Assembly: GCF_025398195.1 (NCBI RefSeq)
Contig: NZ_JAODNV010000016.1
Location: 1 to 64,000, forward strand
Reading direction: 5' to 3'
DNA length: 64,000 nt
DNA from: Chelativorans petroleitrophicus
Lineage (GTDB): Bacteria > Pseudomonadota > Alphaproteobacteria > Rhizobiales > Rhizobiaceae
In this document: piece by piece, positions 11,267 through 20,169 of the stretch
Layout of the letters: each line of letters starts with the position of its first letter
Numbering within the stretch: the stretch's first letter is position 1
Position numbers and translations under genes: made by a program
Notes under the pieces: generated by a model
Databases searched by the model: none
Told to the model about the DNA's origin: nothing
Seen by the model: only the letters and a program-made list of their open reading frames with translations

Positions 11267-12799
11267 CTATAACGGCATCGTGTCGTGTTTCTTCCAGGGC
11301 GACTCGGCGCGCTTGTTCCTCAGCATGGCAAAGGCGCGCGCGATGCGCCGGCGGGAAGAATGGGTCATGATCACCTCATCGATAAAGCCCCTCTCGGCAG
11401 CAACGAACGGATTGGCAAAACGCTCCTCATATTCCCTGGTGCGGCTGGCAATCTTTTCTGCGTCCTCCAATTCCGACCGGTAGAGGATTTCCGCCGCGCC
11501 TTTCGCTCCCATCACCGCGATCTCCGCGGACGGCCAGGCATAGTTGATGTCGGCGCCGATGTGCTTGGAAGCCATCACGTCATAGGCCCCGCCATAGGCC
11601 TTGCGCGTGATCAGCGTCACCATCGGTACGGTCGCCTGGGCGTAGGCGAAGAGCAGCTTGGCGCCGTGCTTGATGACGCCGCCATGCTCCTGCGCCGTGC
11701 CGGGCAGGAAGCCGGGCACGTCTACGAGGGTGAGAATAGGGATGTTGAAGGCGTCACAGAAGCGGACGAAACGCGCGCCCTTGCGCGAGGAATCGATATC
11801 GAGGCAACCGGCAAGCACCATGGGCTGGTTGGCAACCACGCCCACTGTCTGCCCCTCGATGCGGATGAAGCCGGTGATGATGTTGCGGGCGAAAGCCTCC
11901 TGGATCTCGAAGAAATCGCCCTCGTCCGCCACGGCGAGTATCAGTTCCTTCATGTCGTAGGGCTTGTTGGGGCTGTCGGGGATGAGCGTATCAAGTGCCA
12001 TCTCGAGCCGCGCCGGGTCGTCATAGAAGGGCCGCACCGGCGGCTTCTCCCGGTTGTTGAGCGGCAGGAAGTCGAAGAGCCGCCGCACTCCCTCCAGCGC
12101 CTCGACATCATTGTCGAAGGCGCCGTCGGCCACGGACGATTTCTGCGTGTGCGTCTGCGCGCCTCCCAACTCCTCGGCGGTGACGATCTCGTTGGTGACG
12201 GTCTTAACTACGTCGGGGCCGGTCACGAACATGTAGGAAGAATCGCGAACCATGAAGATGAAATCCGTCATGGCGGGGGAATAGACGGCGCCGCCCGCAC
12301 AGGGGCCCATGATGACGGAGATTTGCGGGACCACGCCGGACGCATCCACATTGCGCTTGAAGACCTCGGCATAGCCCGCCAGCGAGGCGACGCCCTCCTG
12401 GATGCGCGCGCCGCCCGAATCGTTGAGCCCGATCACCGGCGCCCCGTTTCTCACGGCCATGTCCATGATCTTGCAGATCTTCTGCGCGTGCGTCTCCGAC
12501 AGGGAGCCGCCCAGAACCGTGAAATCCTGGCTGAAGACGTAAACGAGGCGGCCATTGATTGTGCCCCAGCCCGTCACCACGCCATCGCCGGCAATCTTCT
12601 TTTCCGCCATGCCGAAGTCCGTCGCCCGGTGGGTGACGAACATGTCGAACTCCTCGAACGAGCCTTCGTCGAGGAGCACTTCGATGCGCTCGCGCGCCGT
12701 CAGCTTCCCTTTGGCGTGCTGGGCCTCGATGCGCTTCCTGCCGCCGCCGAGACGGGCCTCATTGCGCCTCGCCTCGAGCTGATCGAGCACCTGACGCAT
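11267..12799 (-). CDS. pccB: Propionyl-CoA carboxylase beta subunit (carboxyltransferase)
   Basis: A 510-residue acyl-CoA carboxyltransferase that moves carbon dioxide from biotin to propionyl-CoA. Evidence includes [21 protein letters not shown] near the N-terminus, the acyl-CoA site with [30 protein letters not shown], and the C-terminal half-site [18 protein letters not shown] and [12 protein letters not shown]. The open frame continues upstream to 13102, but that part is low-quality sequence overlapping the divergent regulator. The family-like start [12 protein letters not shown] is the ATG at 12799. It leads the pccB-yghU-pccA operon and is divergent from the PccR-type regulator. Confidence 0.95.
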   Translation of the reverse strand: MRQVLDQLEARRNEARLGGGRKRIEAQHAKGKLTARERIEVLLDEGSFEEFDMFVTHRATDFGMAEKKIAGDGVVTGWGTINGRLVYVFSQDFTVLGGSLSETHAQKICKIMDMAVRNGAPVIGLNDSGGARIQEGVASLAGYAEVFKRNVDASGVVPQISVIMGPCAGGAVYSPAMTDFIFMVRDSSYMFVTGPDVVKTVTNEIVTAEELGGAQTHTQKSSVADGAFDNDVEALEGVRRLFDFLPLNNREKPPVRPFYDDPARLEMALDTLIPDSPNKPYDMKELILAVADEGDFFEIQEAFARNIITGFIRIEGQTVGVVANQPMVLAGCLDIDSSRKGARFVRFCDAFNIPILTLVDVPGFLPGTAQEHGGVIKHGAKLLFAYAQATVPMVTLITRKAYGGAYDVMASKHIGADINYAWPSAEIAVMGAKGAAEILYRSELEDAEKIASRTREYEERFANPFVAAERGFIDEVIMTHSSRRRIARAFAMLRNKRAESPWKKHDTMPL

Positions 12800-12998
12800 C
12801 AAAAACCCGCCTTCGATGCCGCCGCCGCAAGCGCAGCAAGGAGGGCTGAAGGCGAGCCTGTACGCGCCGCCGCATCCCGCTGCACCCTCGAAGCGCGCCC
12901 TACGGTTTCCAAAAACGTCACCATACCCTCCCGGCAAAACGGACTTCGGGACTATAGAACAACGGCATAGGCGGCAAAACCGTTGAAAATGCGCAAAA

Positions 12999-13041
12999 GC
13001 ATATTGTACGAATATGCAAACAGCGAATTGCGAAATTGCGA
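12999..13041. promoter_or_regulatory. Putative PccR operator sites upstream of pccB and the regulator
   Basis: Two structures lie side by side. A perfect inverted repeat GCATATT-GTACG-AATATGC occupies 12999-13017. Two abutting copies of AATTGCGA occupy 13026-13041, ending directly at the regulator's ATG. ScfR regulators such as PccR bind paired TTTGCAAA-like motifs (recalled from Rhodobacter work). The AT-rich TGC/GCA cores here resemble that, and AAAATGCGCAAAA lies just upstream at about 12986-12998. Binding is inference. Confidence 0.5.
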
Positions 13042-14448
13042 ATGGCGCGCGGGAAACTCTATATCGGCCGCAAGGTTCGCGAACTACGAGGCAAGGCGAC
13101 ACAGGCGGCCTTTGCCGAACGGCTCGGCATTTCCACGAGCTATCTCAATCAGATCGAAAACAACCAGCGCCCGGTCTCGGCCGCCGTGCTTCTGTCGCTC
13201 GCGGAGAAGTTTCAGATCGATATCGGGTCGATCTCGGGAGGAGACAGCGACCGGCTGCTTTCGGCGCTTGCGGAGGTGATGACCGATCCGCTGTTCGAGG
13301 GTCACGCGCCGGGCCTCCAGGAATTGAAGCTCGTAGTGCAGAACGCTCCGGGCCTCGCCCATGCGCTGATCCGCTGCCACCAGGCGTACCGGCGCAACAG
13401 CGAGCAGCTTGCCAGTTTCGACGACCAGCTCGGACGTGCGAACACGTTCTCCGAGCCTACAGCTTATGACGAGGTCCGCGACTTCTTTCACTTCGTCGAC
13501 AACTACGTGCACGATCTCGATGTCGCGGCGGAGCATCTGGCCAGAAAGCTCGGCATCCCGGAACGCGATGCCGGAGGCGCTCTCACCGAATATCTTGAAG
13601 CCGTCCACGGCGTGCGCGTGATGCGCGCGGCGCCGGAAGAGCAGTTCCTGCGGCGCTATGATGCGGCTTCACGGGCGCTGTTCCTTAATCCCTACTCGCC
13701 GGCCCCCACAAGAACCTTCCAAATGGCGTTCCAGATCGCGGCGCTGGAGCAGCAGGATCTGATGAACGGCATCACAGAAAAGGCCGACTTCCGCTCGGCC
13801 GAGGCGGCCGACATCTGCCGGATCGGACTGCAGAATTATTTCGCGGGTGCCCTGATCCTGCCGTACCAGACCTTCACGACGACCGCCAAGGAGCTGCGCC
13901 ACGACCTCGAACTGCTCGCGGCGCGCTTCGGCGCGAGCCTGGAACAGGTAGCTCACCGCCTGTCGACCCTTCAGCGGCCGGGAATGAAAGGCATTCCGGT
14001 GTTCTTCGCCACCGTGGACCGCGCCGGAAACATCACCAAGCGGCACAGCGCCGCGAAGCTGCAGTTCGCCCGGTTCGGTTCGGCGTGCCCTCTCTGGAAC
14101 GTCCATCAGGCCTTCGAAGCACCCGGCAGGATGGTTCGGCAACTGGCTGAAACGCCGGACGGCGTTCGCTATCTTTCGGTTGCGACCGAAGTCATCAAGA
14201 GCGGCGGAGGATACCGGGCGCCGCACCGCCGCTATGCCATCGCTCTCGGCTGCGAAATCTCATACGCTGAATATTTCGTCTATGCCGACGGCCTCGACCT
14301 GACCAACCGCGCAGCGTTTGACCCGATCGGCATCTCCTGTCGGATTTGCGAACGCATCAACTGTCATCAAAGAGCGGTGCCTCCGCTGAAGGCAAGGCTG
14401 AAGGTCGATCCCAACTTCCGCGCGGCATTGCCCTATTCCATCGAGTAA
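13042..14448 (+). CDS. pccR: Short-chain fatty acyl-CoA regulator (ScfR/PccR family), XRE-type
   Basis: A 468-residue regulator. Residues about 8-62 form an XRE helix-turn-helix ([21 protein letters not shown]). A middle region follows with an IrrE/ImmA-like fold, and the C-terminal DUF2083-type domain carries [18 protein letters not shown] with three cysteines. ScfR members sense acyl-CoA esters; PccR activates propionyl-CoA carboxylase genes in Rhodobacter. Position divergent from pccB supports that role. The ATG at 13042 has no recognisable ribosome binding site, being preceded by two AATTGCGA repeats, so leaderless translation is possible. Its stop overlaps the next start (TAATG). Confidence 0.88.
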   Translation: MARGKLYIGRKVRELRGKATQAAFAERLGISTSYLNQIENNQRPVSAAVLLSLAEKFQIDIGSISGGDSDRLLSALAEVMTDPLFEGHAPGLQELKLVVQNAPGLAHALIRCHQAYRRNSEQLASFDDQLGRANTFSEPTAYDEVRDFFHFVDNYVHDLDVAAEHLARKLGIPERDAGGALTEYLEAVHGVRVMRAAPEEQFLRRYDAASRALFLNPYSPAPTRTFQMAFQIAALEQQDLMNGITEKADFRSAEAADICRIGLQNYFAGALILPYQTFTTTAKELRHDLELLAARFGASLEQVAHRLSTLQRPGMKGIPVFFATVDRAGNITKRHSAAKLQFARFGSACPLWNVHQAFEAPGRMVRQLAETPDGVRYLSVATEVIKSGGGYRAPHRRYAIALGCEISYAEYFVYADGLDLTNRAAFDPIGISCRICERINCHQRAVPPLKARLKVDPNFRAALPYSIE

Positions 14449-15167
14449 TGGACATGCCGATGGAAACCGCACCGCCCCGGCATCTCACTCCCCGCAGAAG
14501 ACCGCGTCAGGCCCGCGCCACAGCCACGCTGGATGCGATCTTCGAGGCAACCATCCAGGTGCTAATTGCCGTCGGGCCCAACCGACTGACGACGACCCGT
14601 GTAGCGGAACGGGCGGGCGTTTCCGTCGGCACCATGTATCAGTATTTTCCCCACAAGCAGGCGCTCTTCTACGCCCTGAACGAGCGCTATCTGGATGCGC
14701 TCGCAGAAAGGGTCGAAGGCACCTGCCGGGCGATGCAAGGAGCGCCGATCGGCCAGATGGTCGAGGCGCTCGTGGCCACCTACTGGAGCGCGAAGACGGA
14801 GCGGCCCGAGGTGACCCGCGCGCTCTACCGGTCCGTTGTCGAGCTGGACAACGGGGCGCTGATCGACGCCTTCGCCCGTCGCGTCGACAGGGCCACCGCC
14901 GAGATGTTCGCCAGCGCGCCGGACGCCACCTTCGCCGACCTGCAGACCGTGAACCTGACGCTGCTTGCATCGATCTTCGGGACGGTCCGCAGCGCATTCG
15001 AGCGTAACCTGCCTGAACTGCAGGGCGAAGCGGTAAAGAGACAGCTCATCACCATGTGCCGCGCCTATATGGAGACGGTCAAACTGCCTTCGCATGAGAG
15101 TGAGGCGGCGAAGAAGAACCCATCGCCCGGGCAGGAAGCAGCGCTGGCAGGCATCGGGAAAAGCTGA
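14448..15167 (+). CDS. TetR family transcriptional regulator
   Basis: A 239-residue regulator with an N-terminal TetR helix-turn-helix at about residues 18-65 (ARATATLDAIFEATIQVL, then TTTRVAERAGVSVGTMYQYF and PHKQALFYAL). The rest is an all-helical ligand domain with no recognisable effector clue. The ATG at 14448 shares its first base with the stop of the PccR-type gene, giving translational coupling, so the two regulators are made together. The final 25 residues are polar and probably disordered. It may act on the propionate genes or on the broken SDR gene that follows after 153 bases. Confidence 0.85.
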   Translation: MDMPMETAPPRHLTPRRRPRQARATATLDAIFEATIQVLIAVGPNRLTTTRVAERAGVSVGTMYQYFPHKQALFYALNERYLDALAERVEGTCRAMQGAPIGQMVEALVATYWSAKTERPEVTRALYRSVVELDNGALIDAFARRVDRATAEMFASAPDATFADLQTVNLTLLASIFGTVRSAFERNLPELQGEAVKRQLITMCRAYMETVKLPSHESEAAKKNPSPGQEAALAGIGKS

Positions 15168-15320
15168 ATCCCTGCCCTGCGATCAGTTTCCTGTAAACCA
15201 GAAAGATCAGTCAGTACAACTCTTTAGGCCAGCCATGATGGCGAAAGCTGGATGCGAATCCCGCAACCGAAACATCCTTCATATATTCGCCCCGACTTCA
15301 GACCAGCAGAAGGGGCAGTC

Positions 15321-16050
15321 ATGGCCGACACGACACGCATTGCACTCGTCACCGGGGCGAACAAAGGCATTGGATTCGAGATCGCCAGGCAGCTTGGAGA
15401 GACCGGAGTCACGGTCATGCTCGGCACCCGCGATCCCGGGCGAGCGGAGGCGGCGCTGGCCGAGTTGAGGCGGACCGGCGGGGCATTCGAAAGCGTCCGC
15501 ATCGACGACCGATGAGGAGAGCATCACCGAAGCTACAAGGCACATCGAAGAAAAACATGGCCGGCTGGACATTCTGGTCAACAATGCCGGCATTGTCGAT
15601 GCCGACGACGGCCCTGCGGGAAAAGCTTCCATCGCCGCCATCCAGCGCATCATGGAGACGAACTTCATCGGCGCAGTCGCGGTGACGCAGGCCATGCTGC
15701 CGCTGCTCAAGAAATCCAAGGCGGCGCGGATCGTCAACCTCTCGAGCACGCTCGGATCGCTGTGGAGCAACAGCGACCCGGCCTCGCCGTACTATTCGCA
15801 GCGTCTGCTCGGCTACAACGCGTCCAAAGCCGCGCTCAACATGCTCACCGCTCAACTCAATGCGGAGCTGCGGGGCACGTCCATCGCCGTCAACTCCGTG
15901 AGCCCCGGCTTCGTAAAGACCGATCTTACCGACCACAGGGGTTTCATGACGCCCGCCGAGGGGGCGAGGCTACCGGTCCAATACGCGCTGCTTGAGGACG
16001 GCGCGGTTTCCGGAAAGTTCGTCGGGCCGGACGGGGAAACCCCGTGGTGA
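15321..16050 (+). pseudogene. Short-chain dehydrogenase/reductase with a frameshift
   Basis: The first 62 codons, from the ATG at 15321, give MADTTRIALVTGANKGIGFE with the TGxxxGIG cofactor loop. The frame then hits a stop at 15513-15515. The adjoining frame continues the same protein from about 15508 with DILVNNAGIVDADDG, the catalytic YNASKAALNM and a normal C-terminus ending at 16050. One extra G or loss of two bases at about 15504-15508 (where Asp-Val-Thr-Asp would be expected) explains it. Repaired length is about 243 residues, normal for a classical SDR of the carbonyl-reductase-like type. A sequencing error would look the same. Confidence 0.85.
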
Positions 16051-16071
16051 TTTAGAAGCCCCGGCGGGCCG

Positions 16072-16617
16072 CTATGCGGGCAGGCCCGCCACCATGAAGA
16101 ACAGCTCGGCCGAGGTCTTGGCTCCCACTTTCGCCATCATGCGGGAGCGATGGGCCTCGATCGTGCGGTGCGAAATTCCAAGCCGCTGGCCGATCTGCTT
16201 GTTGGTGAGCCCCTCGACGATCAGCATCGCGATCTGACGCTCGCGGCGCGTGAGATTGACCACCGGGCGCTGATGGGACAGGTCGACAAAAGACCAGACG
16301 CAATGGGCGAAGGGATCTTCCTTCGTCGTCGCCGTGCCGTGCACCTGGCACCAGAACTGGGTGCCGTCGCGGCGCTTCATGATGCGGTTGTCGCTGTAGT
16401 GCTGGGTCTCCTTCATCTGCACCCAGCCGCGATTGCCGATATCGATGAATTCCTGGGTCGAGGGATAGAGCAGAGCCAGAGACTTCCCTTCCAGTTCCTC
16501 AGGCGTGTAGCCGAACATCTGGGCAAAACGAGGCGAGCACTTCTCGATGAGCCGGTAGCGCGTGGCCACCAGGCCGATCGGCGCGTGCTCGACAATGAAA
16601 TCCGAGGTCCCGTCCAT
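16072..16617 (-). CDS. PAS domain plus LuxR-type helix-turn-helix transcriptional regulator
   Basis: A 181-residue regulator. Residues about 1-115 form a PAS sensor domain (VEHAPIGLVATRYRLIEKCS, then GYTPEELEGKSLALLYPS and MKRRDGTQFWCQVHGT). Residues about 118-175 form a LuxR/GerE DNA-binding domain (LTRRERQIAMLIVEGLTNKQ, then IGQRLGISHRTIEAHRSRMM). There is no receiver domain, so it probably senses a small ligand or redox state directly. The gene is divergent from the NmrA-LigM operon, and a repeated roughly 50-bp element starts 17 bases before its start codon. It is the best candidate regulator for the whole 16-40 kb regulon. Confidence 0.9.
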   Translation of the reverse strand: MDGTSDFIVEHAPIGLVATRYRLIEKCSPRFAQMFGYTPEELEGKSLALLYPSTQEFIDIGNRGWVQMKETQHYSDNRIMKRRDGTQFWCQVHGTATTKEDPFAHCVWSFVDLSHQRPVVNLTRRERQIAMLIVEGLTNKQIGQRLGISHRTIEAHRSRMMAKVGAKTSAELFFMVAGLPA

Positions 16618-16633
16618 TGTTCGCCAGTGCAGG

Positions 16634-16684
16634 AATAGCGTGCTCGCACTAATAGCGATTTTAGGTCACGTGTGCAAATTTTAG
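16634..16684 (+). promoter_or_regulatory. Regulatory element copy A, before the NmrA-LigM operon
   Basis: The element begins AATAGCGTGCTCGCAC and carries GGTCACGTG starting 30 bases in and CAAATTTT about 10 bases further on. The same layout recurs at 26979-27029 and at 26153-26104 (minus strand); 27 of the first 50 positions are identical in all three copies when lined up without gaps. It ends about 29 bases before the NmrA start at 16714. Internally AATAGCG occurs twice (16634, 16651) and ATTTTAG twice exactly 20 bases apart (16658, 16678). Confidence 0.7.
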
Positions 16685-16713
16685 CATCATTCCAGGGAGG
16701 TATAAGAGCGAGC

Positions 16714-17616
16714 ATGGCTGAGACGACCATTGCCGTCATCGGCACCACGGGCCGCACCGGCCGCCCCCTCGTTGCCGCGCTGGAAAGGCGCGGCGCGCAT
16801 GTCCGCGTTCTCTCACGCAAGCCGCAGAAACCGGACCTTTTTCCCGGCACCGTCGAATGGCGCCTCGGCGATCTCATGGACATCGGTTCCTTGATAGAAG
16901 CGTTCCGGAGCGCGAACGCGATCCACTACATTCCGCCTTCGCTCGACAAGCGCGACCCGGATTACATGGGCAACATCATCGCGGCGGCGGAGCGCGCTGG
17001 CGTTTCGCGGCTGGTCTATCATTCGGTCCTGCACCCGAATACGCCGGAGATGCCCCATCATATCCGCAAAGCGGGGTGCGAGCGGCTCCTGCGCCACTCG
17101 CCGCTCAGCTGGACCGTGATCCAGCCCGCCATGTATGTGCAGACGATGCTGGGCTATCTGGACGCCGCTGAAGGCGTGCTTGCTCCGCCCTTCGACACTG
17201 CCCGGCAATTCACGCTGATCCATGAGCAGGACCTCGCGGAAGCGGCCGCCATCATCCACACCACTAGGGGTCATGACTTCGCGACCTACGAACTGGCGGG
17301 CGCCGAGCGGCTCGATTCCATGGCGATGGCGGAGATGCTGGGCACCATTCTCGGCCGGCCCGTCACGGCCCGCAAGGCCGACGCGGAAGCCTATGTCGCC
17401 CGCTTTGCGGAAAAGCGCGGGTTGACGCCGGAGCAGGCGCGCGAACGCCGGCTGATGTTCGACTATTACGACCGGCACGGGCTTGTGGGGAACCCCAACG
17501 TGCTGCGCATGATCCTCGGACGCGAACCCGCCAGTTTCATGGAAGCCGCGCGACACAGCCTGCCTGGCGAACAGAACGGGCCGGCGGCCCGAACCGGAAA
17601 TGAGGGACGCCAATGA
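16714..17616 (+). CDS. NmrA-like NAD(P)-binding protein (paired with LigM-like protein 1)
   Basis: A 300-residue atypical SDR of the NmrA/HSCARG type. An N-terminal Rossmann motif IGTTGRTGRPL (about residues 9-19) and the arginine-rich RVLSRKPQKP favour NADP. Further on are RLVYHSVLH, MPHHIRK and QPAMYVQT. It lacks the catalytic YxxxK of classical SDRs, as NmrA proteins do, so it may be a redox sensor or a reductase. A paralogue at 38183 shares RLVYHSVLH, QPAMYVQT and the RHGL-GN C-terminal segment, and also directly precedes a LigM-like gene. The start is ATG 16714; GGGAGG is 13 bases upstream, rather far. It overlaps the next gene by four bases. Confidence 0.85.
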   Translation: MAETTIAVIGTTGRTGRPLVAALERRGAHVRVLSRKPQKPDLFPGTVEWRLGDLMDIGSLIEAFRSANAIHYIPPSLDKRDPDYMGNIIAAAERAGVSRLVYHSVLHPNTPEMPHHIRKAGCERLLRHSPLSWTVIQPAMYVQTMLGYLDAAEGVLAPPFDTARQFTLIHEQDLAEAAAIIHTTRGHDFATYELAGAERLDSMAMAEMLGTILGRPVTARKADAEAYVARFAEKRGLTPEQARERRLMFDYYDRHGLVGNPNVLRMILGREPASFMEAARHSLPGEQNGPAARTGNEGRQ

Positions 17617-19037
17617 TGAGTGAAAAGAAGCCTAAGTCCCTGCAGGACCTATTGGACGCCACGCCCGATCTCGTCAGCTACTTCTATAACGATACCCATT
17701 CGCCGCACGCCATGGCGACACCGGGCGCGGCACCGCTTCCGCCGGAATTCACCAACTGGCGGGACGAACAGCGCGCCTGGCGGGAATCGGTGCTGCTGTT
17801 CGATCAATCCTACCACATGCCGGAAACCTTCCTGCGCGGCCCGGATGCGCAGAAGCTCCTAAGCGACCTTGGCATCAACAGCTTCGAGAACTTCACCCCC
17901 CTGCGCGCAAAGCAGTATTTCTGCTGCAACCACCGAGGCTATGTCATCGGCGAATGCGTGCTGCAGCTTCTGGACGACGGCACCTACGAGCTGATCAGCG
18001 GAACTTATGTGCAGAACTGGGTCGAATACAACGCCAGGGCTGGCGGTTATGACGTGACCTTGGAGCGCGACCCTCCCTTTGCGGAAAATCCGCGGGGCCG
18101 CCGCATGTACCACCTGCAGCTCGAAGGCCCCTTTGCCCGGGATGTCTTCGCCGAAGCCATCGAGGGCGAGATGCCGGACATCCCCTTCTTCCGCATGGCG
18201 AAGGTAAAGATCGCCGGCAGCGACGTCTATGTGCTGCGGCACGGCATGGCGGGGCATTTGGGGGTTGAACTCTCCGGGCCTTTTGCCGAGCTCGACCGGG
18301 TCCGTATGCGCCTGCTCGAGGTCGGCGCAAAATACGGCATCAGGCGGTCCGGCACCAAGGCGCAGTATAGCGCTTTGGGTGAATCCGGCTGGTTCGGTTA
18401 TCCCGTGCCGGCGGTCTATACAGACCCTGAGCTTGCCGATTACCGCAAGTGGCTGCCAGCGGATTCCTGGGAAGGAAGGACGCAGCTCGGCGGCAGCCTC
18501 GTCCTGCCTAGCATCGAGCAGTACTACGTGACGCCCTGGGATTTGGGTGCCGACAAACTGCTCAAGTTCGACCACGATTTCATCGGCCGCGAAGCGCTTC
18601 AGGAGATGGCCAAGCGGACGGACCACCGCAAGAAGGTAACGCTTGTCTGGAACGAGGAGGACGTTGCCCGGGTCTACGCTTCGCTGATGGGGCCGGACCT
18701 GCCCTTCAAATACATGGAGCTGCCGAAGTCTTCCTACAGTTTCCATCAGCATGACGAGGTGCGCAACGAACGCGGCGACATCGTCGGCTTCTCCAAATTC
18801 GTGGGCTACACGGTGAACGAGGCGAAGTTCCTCTCCATCGCCATCGTGGCGCCCGAGGCCGCCGCCCCCGGCACCCAAGTCATCCTGACCTGGGGCGAGC
18901 CCAATGGAGGATCGCGGAAGCCGATGGTCGAGCGCCATCGCCAGACCACCATCCGCGCGACAGTGGCACCCAATCCTTACGCCAAAGCGGCCCAGCAGCA
19001 GAAGAACGCCGCCCTCATGAAGGCGGCGGCCGTCTGA
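17613..19037 (+). CDS. LigM-like tetrahydrofolate-dependent demethylase 1 (GcvT superfamily)
   Basis: A 474-residue protein of the aminomethyltransferase (GcvT) fold. Its layout and motifs follow LigM, the vanillate/3-O-methylgallate O-demethylase of Sphingobium: EFTNWRDEQRAWRESVLLFD, then LSDLGINSFE, LRHGMAGHLGVELSGP, REWLPA-like KWLPADSW, and LKFDHDFIGREAL. Such enzymes move a methyl group from substrate to THF. LigM Gln57 and His60 (numbers from memory) appear kept, whereas Tyr31 and the carboxylate-binding Arg122 appear replaced, so vanillate itself may not be the substrate. Translationally coupled to the NmrA gene; MetF- and PurU-type genes downstream support methyl-THF production. A glycine- or betaine-type methyl donor is the main alternative. 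Confidence 0.8.
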   Translation: MMSEKKPKSLQDLLDATPDLVSYFYNDTHSPHAMATPGAAPLPPEFTNWRDEQRAWRESVLLFDQSYHMPETFLRGPDAQKLLSDLGINSFENFTPLRAKQYFCCNHRGYVIGECVLQLLDDGTYELISGTYVQNWVEYNARAGGYDVTLERDPPFAENPRGRRMYHLQLEGPFARDVFAEAIEGEMPDIPFFRMAKVKIAGSDVYVLRHGMAGHLGVELSGPFAELDRVRMRLLEVGAKYGIRRSGTKAQYSALGESGWFGYPVPAVYTDPELADYRKWLPADSWEGRTQLGGSLVLPSIEQYYVTPWDLGADKLLKFDHDFIGREALQEMAKRTDHRKKVTLVWNEEDVARVYASLMGPDLPFKYMELPKSSYSFHQHDEVRNERGDIVGFSKFVGYTVNEAKFLSIAIVAPEAAAPGTQVILTWGEPNGGSRKPMVERHRQTTIRATVAPNPYAKAAQQQKNAALMKAAAV

Positions 19038-19058
19038 ATTCAAAGAGCGAGGAAGATT

Positions 19059-20006
19059 ATGAGGCTCGTAACGTTCCAGGAGATCGGCAGCTCGGAGGCC
19101 CGCCTCGGCGCGCTCTCTCCTGCCGACAAGGTGATCGACCTGCAGGAGCGCCACCGTGCGCTCTTCGGAGGCTCGCTGAGCGAGCTTGCATCGATGCTCG
19201 CCCTGATCGAAGGCGGGCCCGCCGTGCTTGATCTCGCGCGCTCGCTCGCGGCAAGCGAAGGCGAGGAGCTTTCTATCGGCAAGGATGTGCGGCTGCTTGC
19301 CCCGATCCCTCTGCCGCCGCAGATCCGCGACAGCATGAACTTCCTTGGCCACCTCGTGAACGCCATAGACGGCCGCAACAGGCGCAACGGCGTCACCGAG
19401 CGGACGAAAGCGCAGTAGGAGAGAATCGAGACCTTCCTGCGCCGGCCCTCCTGGTACAAGTGCAACCGTTTCTCGGTGGCTGGTCCCGACGTGGAGGTTA
19501 CGTGGCCGCACTATTCCAACTATGTCGACTACGAGCATGAGCTTGCCTGCGTGCTGTGGAAGGGCGGCAAGAACATTCCGGTGGAGGAAGCCGAAAACCA
19601 CATCTTCGGCTACATGAACTTCAACGATCTTTCCGCGCGCGACGTGCAGCCCGATGAGATGGCCATGTGTGGCCCCACCAAGAGCAAGGATTTCGACGAC
19701 GGGAACGTGTTCGGCCCGTGGATTCTCACGGCCGACGAGTTCGACCCGAAAACCGCGCGGATGCGCTCCTGGGTGAATGGCGAGCTCATCAACGAAGGGC
19801 GGATGGCCGACATGCACTACAGCTTCCCCCAGGTGATCTCCTATATGTCCCAGGACGAAACGCTCTATCCGGGCGAGATCATCGGTTCCGGAACGGTGGC
19901 GGGCGGCTGCCGGCTGGAGTTCGGCGAGCAGCTCAACTTCGGCGACACGGTGGAGATCGAGACGGACGGTCTCGGCCGGCTGAAGGTCAGGATCGCCGAG
20001 CGTTAG
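19059..20006 (+). pseudogene. Fumarylacetoacetate hydrolase family protein with an in-frame amber stop
   Basis: One frame of 315 codons from ATG 19059 encodes a complete FAH-family protein, interrupted by TAG at 19416-19418 in the linker before the catalytic domain. After the stop come RRPSWYKCNRFS, the metal-binding YVDYEHELACVLW and FNDLSARDVQ, and the C-terminal GTVAGGCRLEFGEQ. FAH-family enzymes cleave acylpyruvates or hydrate dienoates in aromatic catabolism. It lies in the same operon direction between LigM-like 1 and the MetF homologue. A single base change would restore it. Real decay, a sequencing error, or readthrough cannot be separated here; the second part has no good start of its own. 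Confidence 0.82.
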
Positions 20007-20169
20007 CCCTTTCCGCCCAGAAGCTTCCAGACCCAGCGGCTCGGCCGCACGATAGCCGCGGTCTTCATCGCCGCGCGGCTGCAAGGCCCGCCTGAGGCGG
20101 GTTGCCCGGTTGCGTTCGGGGCGGGCGCACGTTCTCCCGTCTCAATCTCTTTCCTCCAGGAGGAAACAG

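Noticed and set aside
11285-12970. A 561-codon plus-strand open frame
   Set aside because: Antisense shadow of pccB; the product is His/Asp/Arg-rich with no domain, whereas pccB is unmistakable on the other strand.
17613-19037. Glycine cleavage T protein
   Set aside because: The length (474), the EFxNWRxEQ and FDQ motifs, and the absence of gcvH or gcvP fit LigM-type enzymes better than GcvT, which has about 370 residues.
17859-20084. A 741-codon minus-strand open frame
   Set aside because: It is the antisense shadow of LigM-like 1 and the FAH gene in GC-rich DNA; its residues have no family features, while the plus strand shows clear motifs throughout.
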